A program made the position numbers and the translations under genes. Shown here piece by piece: positions 17,997 through 27,195 of a DNA stretch of 64,000 bases. Positions within the stretch are counted from its first letter, which is position 1. Each line of letters starts with the position of its first letter. The notes under the pieces were generated by a model, which saw nothing but the letters and a program-made list of their open reading frames with translations, searched no databases and had not been told where the DNA came from. The DNA comes from Chloroflexota bacterium (GTDB taxonomy: Bacteria; Chloroflexota; Anaerolineae; UBA1429), in contig JAIOAW010000005.1 in NCBI GenBank assembly GCA_019873625.1, positions 60,623 through 124,622 of the forward strand. Direction: 5' to 3'.

Positions 17997-20321
17997 TTAT
18001 GGGATGATAGAGATTTCGGCGAGGCGGAGGGCATTAGCATCGTTTGCCTCGCGCCCCGAGAGCGGTACGCGCACGCCCGTCGGGAGATCGTACCAGCCGA
18101 TCCAAAGGGTGGCCGGGCCGGGCGTAGCATCGGGCCGGATGGAGACGCGATGTACGTCGCGCAGGGTCTCCCCTGGCTCCCATAGGGAGGTGGGGTAACG
18201 CCCCAGGCAAGGCGGGCCATCCCCTTGGCCGATGATTTCCCCTTGGGCGTTCGTCAGATGGATGAACACAGTATAATCCTTTTGGGGCGTTTGGCGTACT
18301 TGCCAGTAGAGGGTGAGGGTCAATTCCCCGCCTGCCGAGGCCGTGCTGGGCGCGAGGTCATACCCCTTGAGAAGGAGGCCATCTCCCCAGTGGGCCTCCA
18401 GAGGGTGCGACGGCGCCCCATCCTCCGTGGGCGCCCGAACCTTGACGCGCGTCACCAAGGGGCGTTCCACCGGGCGCCCTTTGCCATCGAAAACGGGGAG
18501 CCGCGCCATATCGGCCAGGCGGTAGACGCCCACATCCAGTTCCGCTGCCACGGGCGCGGCGGGCGCTTTCTTCACGGGGAGGAGGTACGTATCCTGCACG
18601 ATCTGGCCCACTGGCCAGGCGCTCGTGGGGTAGGTTCCCATCCCCAGGTAACTATCCCTCTGGCCCAGGCGTTCCCCCTCCCAGCCGGTCAAGTGGAGGT
18701 AGACGGAATAATCCTCCTGCATAGGCGCGAGCGCCTGCCAGTAAAGGCGCACGCGGAGGGATTCCCCGGCCTGCACCGTGTGCGGCGAGACCTCATAGGC
18801 CACGAGGCGGAGGGCCTCGCCATACGTCGTGTTGAAAGGCTGGGCAGAAGGGGGAATCTCCTCGGGCCGGAGGATGGGCGGCCGAGCATAGGCCGGCGCG
18901 ATGGACGTAAACGGCGCACTGAGGGCCAAGGCGCCGAAAAAGGCGGCCAGCCCACCCACGGCCTTGCGGCGAGCCGCCGCAGAGAACCAGGATACAAAGC
19001 CCCAGGCCATAAAGAGCATCAGCGGGGCAATGGCCGGGAAGAGGAGCCGGCCTTGGGAGGCTTTGGTTTGGCCCGTCCAGTGGAGGAGCGAGGCCCCGAT
19101 GATCGCGGCCCAGGCTGCCAAGAGGAGGATGATCAACCCTTGGGGGCTGGCGAGCCAGCCGGGAAAGGCCTTGGCGCGGCGCGCGGCGTGGCACGCCAGG
19201 CCCACGGCCGAAAAGAGCATCAGGGCATCGAGGGCGAGGTACACCTGGGTGGGCCGCAGGAGGACGTTGACCACCCCAAACAGCCCCCAGAAACTAATGC
19301 GCAGGCCCCGGAACTCGCGCCACATTTCGGCAAGCGTCGGCTGGCGGGTGCGCTTGCCGAAAACATCGAGCATCACGTTGAGGCCCGTGGGGTCTCCGTA
19401 CATCTTCCAATTACGAACGTACCACCACCCCGCAAAGAGGGCGACCGCGCCCAGCACGAGGGCGTATTCGCCGAGCCAGCGCCGAAGGATCTCCCCCCAA
19501 GGGATTCGCTCGGAACGGCGATGGGCGGCCCAAGCCCGCTGCGCGCCCTGGAAGGCCAGGGCCAGACCGGCGAGCGGTATTAGCCCTAGGGCGCTCAGTT
19601 TGCTCAGGCAGGCCAGCCCGATGATCGCCCCACCTAGGCAAAGGGTCTTGAGCGATTGGGCCCCTTCCACCCACTGCACCATAACCCACAGGGCGAGGGT
19701 GGAAAGCAGGGTCACGAGGTTATCGTTATTCACGCTGGCGCTGATAAAGAGAAACTGGGGGTTGAACGCCGCGAGCACGAGTGCCCCCAGGGCGACTTCG
19801 GGGTGTTGGGGTAGGGCGCGCTTGACCAAAGCATAGAGGCACGCCAGCGTGCCGACCCCCATCCAGAGCGACCAGAAACGCACCCACCGCACGGCGAGCA
19901 CGGTCCCCCGCCAGGGGAAGCGCTCGCTCTCGGGGCGGTGGACGAGGATGTTCTTGTTATCTTGCGCGAGGGGGATGCCCACCTGGGCGTGAGGGTTGAT
20001 GCAGCGCACGGCGGGCAGGTCCGAGTCGTCTATCCAAAAACTGAGGGCCGCCATCAGGGCATAATAAAGGGGCGGCTGGCTGGCCTCCTGTTCCATCATC
20101 GTGGGGTGCCGAGGGTCTTGAACAGGCAGGCCGTGCCCATCGGCCAGATGGGCGACGTAGGGGTAATGATACATCTCGTCTGGGCCTTCCATCGTGGGGT
20201 TTATGGCCCCATAGAGAAGGCCCAGCGCGAAAAAGACCCCTATCACGACCCGCGCCCAGCGGTCTGGATGCCAAGACCCGGCGTTTGGCCCAAGAAGCGC
20301 TCGATAACGGCTCATCGCCAT
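17997..20321 (-). CDS. Membrane glycosyltransferase-like protein (DUF2142/GT39 type) with two C-terminal beta domains
   Basis: 774 residues; start ATG 20321 (or ATG 20315), three bases after the stop of the DUF4867 gene. The N-terminus has a helix, then a loop with NPTMEGPDEMYHYPY, the PDE-x-H signature of DUF2142/GT39-like proteins. About ten further helices run to about residue 480. Two beta-sandwich domains follow (about 500-635 and 645-765), with repeated phrases such as LRVRLYWQAL / LTLTLYWQV, YSVYLHLT / YTVFIHLT and YPTSxW. The downstream GT39 protein carries the same domain. Together with the epimerase these look like a surface-glycan or glycolipid synthesis unit; no acceptor can be named. 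Confidence 0.82.
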   Translation of the reverse strand: MAMSRYRALLGPNAGSWHPDRWARVVIGVFFALGLLYGAINPTMEGPDEMYHYPYVAHLADGHGLPVQDPRHPTMMEQEASQPPLYYALMAALSFWIDDSDLPAVRCINPHAQVGIPLAQDNKNILVHRPESERFPWRGTVLAVRWVRFWSLWMGVGTLACLYALVKRALPQHPEVALGALVLAAFNPQFLFISASVNNDNLVTLLSTLALWVMVQWVEGAQSLKTLCLGGAIIGLACLSKLSALGLIPLAGLALAFQGAQRAWAAHRRSERIPWGEILRRWLGEYALVLGAVALFAGWWYVRNWKMYGDPTGLNVMLDVFGKRTRQPTLAEMWREFRGLRISFWGLFGVVNVLLRPTQVYLALDALMLFSAVGLACHAARRAKAFPGWLASPQGLIILLLAAWAAIIGASLLHWTGQTKASQGRLLFPAIAPLMLFMAWGFVSWFSAAARRKAVGGLAAFFGALALSAPFTSIAPAYARPPILRPEEIPPSAQPFNTTYGEALRLVAYEVSPHTVQAGESLRVRLYWQALAPMQEDYSVYLHLTGWEGERLGQRDSYLGMGTYPTSAWPVGQIVQDTYLLPVKKAPAAPVAAELDVGVYRLADMARLPVFDGKGRPVERPLVTRVKVRAPTEDGAPSHPLEAHWGDGLLLKGYDLAPSTASAGGELTLTLYWQVRQTPQKDYTVFIHLTNAQGEIIGQGDGPPCLGRYPTSLWEPGETLRDVHRVSIRPDATPGPATLWIGWYDLPTGVRVPLSGREANDANALRLAEISIIP

Positions 20322-20324
20322 CCG

Positions 20325-21017
20325 TCATACGGGGTTGACGAGGATATCTTCGCCCACCAGGCCCGCATAAGCCCCTTGGGCGATCAACCCCTCTGCCGAG
20401 GGATGGGCGATAAGCCATTTGTTGATGGCAAAGAGCAGTTTGGCCTCGCCTTTGCGGTATACCCCAAAGTGGAGCGCCCTGTTCGTATCTTGAGGGAGAT
20501 ACACCAGGGTGGCGAAATAGCCATCTCGCCGCACATGGATGGGCGCAAAATGCAGGCACCAGGCGTGGAACTCGATGACCGACCCTTGGGGCGCGTAAAA
20601 GGCTTCTACGTGGCGCGTATCATAGGAGATTTCTTCCTCCTCGAAAACGATGTCGCGCATATCGCCCACCAGGAGCACGACGTCTGTAAGGCAGACGTTG
20701 ACCTCGATGCCCTTGTGGTATTCGAGGGCGCCCATTCGCGAGTTCTTGCCGTAGCACCAACCCACTTGAATGGGCATCCCCCCAAAAATCTGGCACTGCA
20801 CGGCCACGTTGAAGGCGCTGGGGGCCTCGAGCGAAGGCACCGTCGGCTCATAGACGACTTGATCGCTCTGGGGCAAGATGGCCTCGGCGCGTTTGATGAT
20901 TTCGCCGGGGTCGAGAAGGTCGAGCACGCGGCCATAGCGCGCGAAGTGGGGATCGGTTACCGGATAGATGGCAAGGTGCGGGTTTGCCGCCTGCAATTGG
21001 GCTAGGATGTCCTCCAT
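20325..21017 (-). CDS. DUF4867 family protein
   Basis: 230 residues from ATG 21015-21017, with a very good TAGGAGGAA site upstream. Recognisable features are the N-terminal ARYGRVLDLLDPGEII, then GGMPIQVGWCYG and ALEYHKGIEVNVCLTDVVLL, and the late HAWCLHFAPIHV and LPQDTN. This is the pattern of DUF4867, predicted cupin-like proteins found near carbohydrate catabolism genes in several phyla. The His and Glu in EYHKGIE and in HAWCLH could bind metal, as in sugar isomerase cupins. It is the first gene of the minus-strand glycosyltransferase operon, three bases before the next start, and is divergent from the GNAT fusion gene. Function is unknown; sugar binding or isomerisation is a guess. Confidence 0.75.
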   Translation of the reverse strand: MEDILAQLQAANPHLAIYPVTDPHFARYGRVLDLLDPGEIIKRAEAILPQSDQVVYEPTVPSLEAPSAFNVAVQCQIFGGMPIQVGWCYGKNSRMGALEYHKGIEVNVCLTDVVLLVGDMRDIVFEEEEISYDTRHVEAFYAPQGSVIEFHAWCLHFAPIHVRRDGYFATLVYLPQDTNRALHFGVYRKGEAKLLFAINKWLIAHPSAEGLIAQGAYAGLVGEDILVNPV

Positions 21018-21127
21018 CGTCGGGTTCCTCCTATCATCAGGCGTTTGGTTATGTGGCGCTATGAATGTACCCAGAAATGCCCAAAGAGGCAAAGCCCCGT
21101 GCAGAGCGAGCGGCCCCGCGCGCTGCA

Positions 21128-21157
21128 TTCGCACAAAACAAGGCCCGGTTGTATAAT
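21128..21157 (+). promoter_or_regulatory. Candidate promoter of the GNAT fusion gene
   Basis: A perfect TATAAT (21152-21157) with a weak TTCGCA 18 bases upstream. The start would be near 21164, about 70 bases before the ATG at 21234. The region 21018-21127 shows no further gene or strong signal. Confidence 0.45.
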
Positions 21158-21233
21158 GCCTGACCACGCGATTGGCCTGCCGCGGTTTACTCAGGGCACA
21201 GTGGCCCAATCCCCTCGATGAAGGACGTTGCGT

Positions 21234-24200
21234 ATGTCTGATGTGATCATCCGGCCCATTGATATCGAGCGCGATGCCGAGAGCCTCGCGCAAATGTGGA
21301 ACGAGAGCGACCTCCAATGGCCCGGCAGTTGGACGGATGGCATCCCCGTAACCGCCGACGAGATGAAGGAATCCGTCCTCGAGGAGGACGCCCTCGTGAC
21401 CTACGTCGCCGAAGTGGACGGTCGCATCGTCGGTTTTTGCAGTTTTTTTGACGGGCACGGCTATGTGAAGGGCCGCGAGGGTTACTTGGGCCTTCTGAAC
21501 GTGCACCCCGCCTATCAGAAGCGCAGCATCGGTCGGCGCCTCATCCAGGCGACGATCGAGCGCTCGGTGCAGATGGGCTGGAAGAAGCAAACCCTCAGCA
21601 CTTGGGCCGCCAATTTCAAATCCGTCCCCACCTATAAAAAGACGGGCCATTTCTGGAAGCCCGATTCCGAAGTGTGGATGGAGAACTATATCCCCGGCGC
21701 TTTGCAAATGCCCATCGCCAGGCCGTTCTTCGAGCGGCACGATTGGTATGCCTGCTACGTCCGCACGTTGGAACAGTGCGAAGATGACGAGCGCTGGGAA
21801 GGGATGAAGGTCTACACGATGCGGTGGCGGGCCGGCGACGAGTCGCTCACCATTTGGGTAGACCGCGAGGCCGGCGCGCCCACCGCCGTTGAGACGGATG
21901 ACCTCTTGGTGGCGGCCATCGCTTCGGAATTGGAACCGCTCAACGGCACAGAGACGGCCCTGCACTGGCGCATTGCCAACAAGCGCGAGGAGCCTCTGCG
22001 TGTGCACATCCGCGCCTTGGGGGCCGATGGCTTGGAGATTGATCACCACGAGATGTTCGTGGTGCCGCCCAAAGGCACGGTGGAGCATGTGGCCAACGTC
22101 AAGGTGACGGAGGATGCCCCCCGCGCCAAGCCGCATACCGGCGAAGCGCCCGCCGTGCGGAGCATCATCACGCTGGATCATATGGATGTCGAACTCTACA
22201 CGGGGATGCGCCCCCGTAAACCGCTCAGCCTGGATACGGACCCCTCGCCCATCAGCTTGACGCCCGGCGTGCCGGGCGAAGTGGCCCTCCAACTTCACAA
22301 TGAGACGGACGAGGCCGTTTCGGGCGCGCTGTACCTTGCTCCGCCCGAGGGGGTGGCGGCCGATTGGCTGCGCCGCGAGGTCGTGGTTCCGGCCAAGGGG
22401 TGGCTCCGCGTGCCGGCTGCGATCACTTGCGCGGCGGAGGGCGCCTATACCCTCCCCGTGCGTTGGGCGCCTGAGGGTGGCCGTTGGAAGGCGGTGAGCG
22501 AGGCGTTTACGCTCTTTGCCGTGGGCGCGGGCGGCGTGGTGGCGGCCCAGGTGGGCAAAGACGTCCGCCTGGAGACGGCCTCTCTGCGCGCGATGGTTGA
22601 GGCGCGCGGGGGCACCGTAACCCTCGTGCGGAAGGATACCGGCGAGCAACTGACCTCCTCCGGCCAGATGATGGGGCCGCCGTATTGGCCGTCCGCCTTG
22701 CGCGGGGTGGAAATGAAAGTGGCCCTTGAGAGGCGCGATGGGCGGGCCATCGTGCATACGTGGGCGGAATCTCCCAAGGATGCGGGCCTGGTGATGCACC
22801 GCGAGAGCGCCCTTTCGGCCGATGGCCTCCTGACGATGCGCGTCTGGTTGGAGAATCAGGGGAGCCAACCTTACCGCCGCCGCGTGCAGGTCGGCTTGCG
22901 GCCGTGGGATCGCGAAAAGGTGTGGATCGCCCTGCCCCTGGGGGGCAGCGTGGTCTATGAGCCGATGGCGGTTTTCGCCGGGGAGGGGCGAGATTTGCCC
23001 TTCGCCGCCTCAGCCTATGGGGAGCCTTGGCTTGCGTTCACATATGAGGGGTTTACCTTCGCCCTGGCCTGGGGAGAGGGTGTGGAGCGACTACGGATGG
23101 GCTGGGGGATGGATGTGGCCAGCCGAGAGGTGTGCCTGGAACCGGGCCAACGCGCCGAGGCGATGCGGTTGGCCCTGTGGGCCGGCCGAGGCGGTTGGCG
23201 TGAGGCGCGGGAGGTGGCTTTGCGTTGGCGCGGCCTATGGAACCCCAAGGCGTCTGCGCCGCGCACGCGCTTGGCGGCTGAGGCGCGCCTCGAACCCGAG
23301 GTGATGACGACCATCCACCCTGAATTCACGGCGCGGCTCGTGGTAGATAGCGCCTCGCGGCGCGCTCTCGATGGGCACGTCGCCCTGGAGGCGCCCGCAG
23401 AGGTGACGCTCGAACCGAATCAACTTGCCCTCCAGGGGCTAAAGCGCGATGCCGCCCTCGAGCGGGAGGTGCACGTGCGCTTGCCCGAGGCACCGAGCGG
23501 CGTTTGGAGCGGCCAGGCGCGGTTGGAACTGCCCGTCTTGGGCGGGGTGAAGCCGTTCCACATTGTGCGGTTGGGCACGGCACGAGGGGTTGCCATCCGT
23601 GAGGAGGTGCGCGAGGGCCAAGCCGTCTGGGTGGTGGAAAATGGCGCGAGCACCTTCGCCGTGGCCCCGGCCTTTGGCCCCAGCGTGATTTCCTGGTTGT
23701 GGCGAGGGCAAGAGCAATTGGCAAGTTATTTCCCTCGGCCGCAGGGCTTTTCCTGGTTCTACCCGTGGTTTGGGGGCCTCCACGCGACGGTTGTGGACGG
23801 ATACGAAAGTTTTGTGGGCTATCTCCATCGGGAACGCTTTACGGCGCAGGCGGTGGAGGTGCCCGACGAGGCGGGCATCCCCTGGCGGGGGGTGCGGCTC
23901 ACCGCGCGGCCCGAAAAGGAGATGCTCAAAGACCTGGTTATCGCGTTAGATTGGCTCACCGTGGGCGAATCGCCCCTTATCAAGATGGTCTATCGCGTGC
24001 ACAACGAGCGGCCCATCGCCCGGGACGTCCACATATCCGTACGGGCGATGTGCGCCCTAGGCGGCGCGCCCACAGATCTCGTCTTGCGGGGCGAAGGGGA
24101 GACGCGCCACCCGAGCGTTTGGGCCAGTTGGCGATCGGGCGGGCGCTGGGGCGTGCTCACCCACCGCGAAAGCGGCGCTTCTATGGCGCTCATCTCGCCC

Positions 24201-24377
24201 CGCCCGTGCGTTATGCTTATGGATGCCGGCCAATTTGGGCGCTTGTTGGGTTTGGGAGATAAATTGGCCGTGCCGCCAGAGGGGGCTGCCGAGGTGGTGA
24301 GTTACTTTGTATGGGCAGGCTCCTTTGAGGAGGCCAAGCGCTACTGCGTGCTCGCTGGGCCTCGGGGGGCCGCATAG
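21234..24377 (+). CDS. GNAT acetyltransferase fused to a very large beta-rich region
   Basis: 1047 residues from ATG 21234 (GAAGGA upstream). Residues 1-150 are a GNAT N-acetyltransferase: a TYVAEVDGRIVGFC strand, then GLLNVHPAYQKRSIGRRL, the acetyl-CoA pyrophosphate loop (Q-x-x-G/S-x-G-R). The following ~900 residues have no family I recognise. They read as beta-rich: NEW3/Ig-like stretches (about 235-430, with GVPGEVALQLHNETDE), then a region resembling carbohydrate-binding beta-sandwich or mutarotase-type folds (about 440-680 and 790-1040; WFYPWFGGLHATVVDG). No signal peptide or membrane helix is seen, so it is probably cytoplasmic. The following gene is an aminotransferase. The combination is unusual; acetylation of an amino sugar or polyamine with a sugar-binding tail is possible. 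Confidence 0.75.
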   Translation: MSDVIIRPIDIERDAESLAQMWNESDLQWPGSWTDGIPVTADEMKESVLEEDALVTYVAEVDGRIVGFCSFFDGHGYVKGREGYLGLLNVHPAYQKRSIGRRLIQATIERSVQMGWKKQTLSTWAANFKSVPTYKKTGHFWKPDSEVWMENYIPGALQMPIARPFFERHDWYACYVRTLEQCEDDERWEGMKVYTMRWRAGDESLTIWVDREAGAPTAVETDDLLVAAIASELEPLNGTETALHWRIANKREEPLRVHIRALGADGLEIDHHEMFVVPPKGTVEHVANVKVTEDAPRAKPHTGEAPAVRSIITLDHMDVELYTGMRPRKPLSLDTDPSPISLTPGVPGEVALQLHNETDEAVSGALYLAPPEGVAADWLRREVVVPAKGWLRVPAAITCAAEGAYTLPVRWAPEGGRWKAVSEAFTLFAVGAGGVVAAQVGKDVRLETASLRAMVEARGGTVTLVRKDTGEQLTSSGQMMGPPYWPSALRGVEMKVALERRDGRAIVHTWAESPKDAGLVMHRESALSADGLLTMRVWLENQGSQPYRRRVQVGLRPWDREKVWIALPLGGSVVYEPMAVFAGEGRDLPFAASAYGEPWLAFTYEGFTFALAWGEGVERLRMGWGMDVASREVCLEPGQRAEAMRLALWAGRGGWREAREVALRWRGLWNPKASAPRTRLAAEARLEPEVMTTIHPEFTARLVVDSASRRALDGHVALEAPAEVTLEPNQLALQGLKRDAALEREVHVRLPEAPSGVWSGQARLELPVLGGVKPFHIVRLGTARGVAIREEVREGQAVWVVENGASTFAVAPAFGPSVISWLWRGQEQLASYFPRPQGFSWFYPWFGGLHATVVDGYESFVGYLHRERFTAQAVEVPDEAGIPWRGVRLTARPEKEMLKDLVIALDWLTVGESPLIKMVYRVHNERPIARDVHISVRAMCALGGAPTDLVLRGEGETRHPSVWASWRSGGRWGVLTHRESGASMALISPRPCVMLMDAGQFGRLLGLGDKLAVPPEGAAEVVSYFVWAGSFEEAKRYCVLAGPRGAA

Positions 24378-24418
24378 CCCCTTGCGAGGCGCCGTGGATC
24401 TTACCTGAAGGAGGACGT

Positions 24419-25486
24419 ATGAACCTTCGCATCCCAGGGCCGACGCCGCTCCCGCCCGAGGTGATGGCCGCCGTAGGCCAGCAGATGATCAACCACCGCG
24501 GGCCAGAGTTCGAAGCGATGCTCCGCGAGGTGACGGAACACCTCAAGACCTTTTTCGAGACGCAACACGATGTGCTCATCCTGACCTCCTCGGGGACGGG
24601 GGGGATGGAGGCGGCCATCGTGAACACCCTTTCGCCCGGCGATAGGGTGCTCGCCGTCTCCATCGGTGCCTTTGGCGACCGCTTTGCCGAGATCGCCTCA
24701 GCCTACGGTGCCGAGGTAACGCCCCTGCGCTTCAAACTGGGGCACCCGGCCGATGCGGAGGCCGTTTCGAAAGCGCTCCGCGAAAAGGGGCCTTTTGCCG
24801 CCGTGCTCCTCACCCAGAACGAGACCTCCTCCGGCGTAACGAACCCTATGGAGCGCCTCTGTGCGGCCATCCATAAGGCCTCGCCGGAGACGCTCATCTT
24901 GGTGGATGGCATCAGCGGGCTGGGGGCCATCCGCTTGCGGAGCGACGCCTGGGGCTGCGATGTGGTGGTGAGCGCTTCGCAAAAGGCTTGGATGGCCCCG
25001 CCGGGCCTGGCGATGATTTCCTTTGGCCCCCGCGCGTGGGCCGCCTATGAGAAGGCGCGTATGCCGCGCTACTATTTCGACCTGGGCTTGGCTCGCAAAT
25101 ATGCCCAACGCGGGCAGACGCCCACCACCCCCGCCCTGCCGGCCCTCTACGGCCTCCACGTGAGCCTGCGACAGATGGCCGCCGAGGGGCTGGAGGCCAT
25201 CGTCGCGCGCCATCAGCGCATTGGCGAGTACTGCCGCAAGAAGGCACGCGCCTTGGGGCTGAATCTTTTTGCGCAAGAGGGCTACTATTCGAACACCGTC
25301 ACGGCGATCACTTTGCCCAAGGGGGTGGATGCGAACCGCGTGATGGAGACGTTGCGCACGCGCTACGGCATCATCGTGGGCGCCGGCAAGGACCCCGAGG
25401 TGGATATGCTGCGCATTGGGCATATGGGGTACGTTTCCGAGGCGGATATAGACGCCGTGTTCGATGCCTTGGGTGAAATCCTGTAA
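24419..25486 (+). CDS. Class V aminotransferase (alanine-glyoxylate / serine-pyruvate type)
   Basis: 355 residues; AAGGAGG lies just before the ATG. The N-terminal MNLRIPGPTPLPPEV and NHRGPEF are hallmarks of the alanine-glyoxylate/serine-glyoxylate aminotransferase group. Further features are SSGTGGMEA (phosphate-binding), Asp163 (LVDGISGLGA) and Schiff-base Lys189 (SASQKAWMAPPG). The late R-IGHMG binds the substrate carboxylate. It would transaminate small amino acids such as serine or alanine with glyoxylate or pyruvate; phosphonate or purine-catabolic variants cannot be excluded. It lies 42 bp after the GNAT fusion gene, so co-transcription is likely. A good intrinsic terminator follows 7 bases after the stop. 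Confidence 0.9.
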   Translation: MNLRIPGPTPLPPEVMAAVGQQMINHRGPEFEAMLREVTEHLKTFFETQHDVLILTSSGTGGMEAAIVNTLSPGDRVLAVSIGAFGDRFAEIASAYGAEVTPLRFKLGHPADAEAVSKALREKGPFAAVLLTQNETSSGVTNPMERLCAAIHKASPETLILVDGISGLGAIRLRSDAWGCDVVVSASQKAWMAPPGLAMISFGPRAWAAYEKARMPRYYFDLGLARKYAQRGQTPTTPALPALYGLHVSLRQMAAEGLEAIVARHQRIGEYCRKKARALGLNLFAQEGYYSNTVTAITLPKGVDANRVMETLRTRYGIIVGAGKDPEVDMLRIGHMGYVSEADIDAVFDALGEIL

Positions 25487-25492
25487 GCCACT

Positions 25493-25539
25493 GGGGCGCT
25501 AGGGGCCAAATGCCGGGGCCTTGCCGCGCCCCTTTTTTT
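25493..25539 (+). terminator. Intrinsic terminator after the aminotransferase
   Basis: GGGGCGC (25493-25499) pairs with GCGCCCC (25526-25532), and seven T follow immediately (25533-25539). The intervening 26 bases can form a smaller GGCC-based hairpin. The element overlaps the most upstream in-frame ATG of the next gene (25510). This supports the later GTG start of MurJ. Confidence 0.7.
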
Positions 25540-25560
25540 GACCGAGAGGGGACCCAACCT

Positions 25561-27195
25561 GTGAGCGAAGGCCAGCCTTTGGAAGGCATAGCCCCTTCGG
25601 CGGGGAGGCTCGTCCGCGCGGCGGGGATCAATTCGCTGGGCAATGTGGCCAGCCGCGTGATGGGCCTTTTGCGCGAGGCCGTCATCGCGGCCACCTTTGG
25701 CGCGAGCGGCGCTACGAGCGCCTTTGACGCCGTCTCCGGCGTGCCCAAGATGGTGTACGAACTCCTGGTGGGGGGGATGCTCAGCGCGGCCCTGGTGCCC
25801 GTCCTGAGCGAGTACGCCCCGCCGGCCGACCCCCCGGCAACCCCCGAGGAGGAGACGGCGCGGACGCGCAAACGGGCCGAACTCAACGAGGTCCTTTCGG
25901 TGCTCCTCAGCCTGGGGGGCCTTATCTTTCTCCTCGTCACCGCGATTTTGGAACTCGGCGCCCCGTGGATTGCCACCATCCTGGTGGGCGGGTTTGATCG
26001 GGCGCTGCTCGCCACGGCCACGCTCCTCGTGCGGCTCATCGTGCCCAGCATCATCATCTATGGCCTTTCGGGCCTCCTCCAGGCCTACCATTATGCGAAC
26101 CAGCATTTCGTATACCCCGCGATGGGCGCGCCGGCGCATAATTTGGGCGTCATCATCGCCGTGGTGCTCCTGGCGCGGCGGCTGGATGTGGCCAGTTTGA
26201 GCATCGGCATCGTGGTGGCGGCGCTAACGCAGTTCCTCGTCCAATTACCGGGGCTGAGGGGTGTGCGCCTCGCCTGGAGGCTCGACTGGCGCCATCCCGT
26301 GGTGCGGCGCGTGCTGGGGCTGTATGCACCCGTGGTGCTGAGCATCGTCATCCAGAATATCGGCATCGTCATTGATCGCAACCTCGCCTCGCGCACGGTG
26401 AACGAGGCCATCACCTGGATGGCCAAGGCCACGTTCCTCATCCAACTGCCGCTCGGGTTGGTCTCGATGGCCATCTCGCTCGCCGTGCTCCCCACGCTCT
26501 CGCAGATGGATGCGCGCGAAGCGCTTGAGGCCTTCAAACGCACTTTCAGCCGTGGGCTGCGGCTAGTGCTCGTCCTCATTATCCCGGCGGCGGTGGGGCT
26601 GGCGGTGCTGGGGAGGCCCATCATCGCGCTCATCTTTGAACACGGCGCCTTCACGCCGGCCGATAGCCTGGGGACGTGGCGGGCGCTGCGCCTGTACCTC
26701 ATCGGCCTGCCCTTTGCCGCCATTGACTTGCCGCTCATCTTTGCCTTCTATGCCCAAAAGGATACCCTCACGCCGGTCATCGTGGGGATCATCGCCGTGG
26801 TCATCTATCTCATCGTGGGGCCGACGCTGGCCTTCGCCTTGGGCTGGGGTTACCTGGGGCTGGTGATGGCCAACTCGGCGCAGTTGGCGGCGCACGCCCT
26901 CATTATGCTCGTCCTCTTTCGGCGGCGGTTTGGGAGTTTGCGAGGGTATGGCGTCTTACGCGCCACGGGGCAGGCGCTCCTTGGCTCGCTGCCGCTCGCG
27001 GCCATCAGTTGGGGGGCGCTTCGTGCCTTGGAACCCATCGTGCCGGGCGGGTTCGCCGGCGAGGTGCTCCTCGTGGGGCTGTGCGGAGGGGCCGGCGCCC
27101 TGGGCTACGTCTTGGCGATGCGCGCCCTCCATATGGAAGAGTGGGAAATGCTCCAGCGCGCCTTGACAGGGCGCTGGCGGCGCAAGGTGGCCTAA
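25561..27195 (+). CDS. murJ: Lipid II flippase MurJ (MviN family)
   Basis: 544 residues from GTG 25561, with GAGAGGGG nine bases upstream; the ATG at 25510 lies inside a terminator and is rejected. The N-terminus has the family signature GINSLGNVASRVMGLLREAV with the conserved Arg-Glu pair and LVGGMLSAALVPVLSEY. About 14 hydrophobic helices follow, with a charged spacer at about 100-115 (TPEEETARTRKRAEL). MurJ moves lipid-linked peptidoglycan precursor across the cytoplasmic membrane. The MurE gene needed earlier in the same pathway lies at 61146 in this window. The 3' end overlaps the convergent LOG gene by 4 bp. Confidence 0.92.
   Translation: MSEGQPLEGIAPSAGRLVRAAGINSLGNVASRVMGLLREAVIAATFGASGATSAFDAVSGVPKMVYELLVGGMLSAALVPVLSEYAPPADPPATPEEETARTRKRAELNEVLSVLLSLGGLIFLLVTAILELGAPWIATILVGGFDRALLATATLLVRLIVPSIIIYGLSGLLQAYHYANQHFVYPAMGAPAHNLGVIIAVVLLARRLDVASLSIGIVVAALTQFLVQLPGLRGVRLAWRLDWRHPVVRRVLGLYAPVVLSIVIQNIGIVIDRNLASRTVNEAITWMAKATFLIQLPLGLVSMAISLAVLPTLSQMDAREALEAFKRTFSRGLRLVLVLIIPAAVGLAVLGRPIIALIFEHGAFTPADSLGTWRALRLYLIGLPFAAIDLPLIFAFYAQKDTLTPVIVGIIAVVIYLIVGPTLAFALGWGYLGLVMANSAQLAAHALIMLVLFRRRFGSLRGYGVLRATGQALLGSLPLAAISWGALRALEPIVPGGFAGEVLLVGLCGGAGALGYVLAMRALHMEEWEMLQRALTGRWRRKVA

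Noticed and set aside
18225..19583. Long plus-strand frame of 452 codons opposite the DUF2142/GT gene
   Set aside because: It is antisense to a well-supported membrane protein in high-GC DNA; its translation is rich in Arg/Gly/His with no domain, and no ribosome site precedes it.
21018..22868. Minus-strand extension of the DUF4867 frame to 847 codons
   Set aside because: The true start is at 21015-21017 with TAGGAGGAA; the extension is antisense to the GNAT fusion gene and low-complexity.
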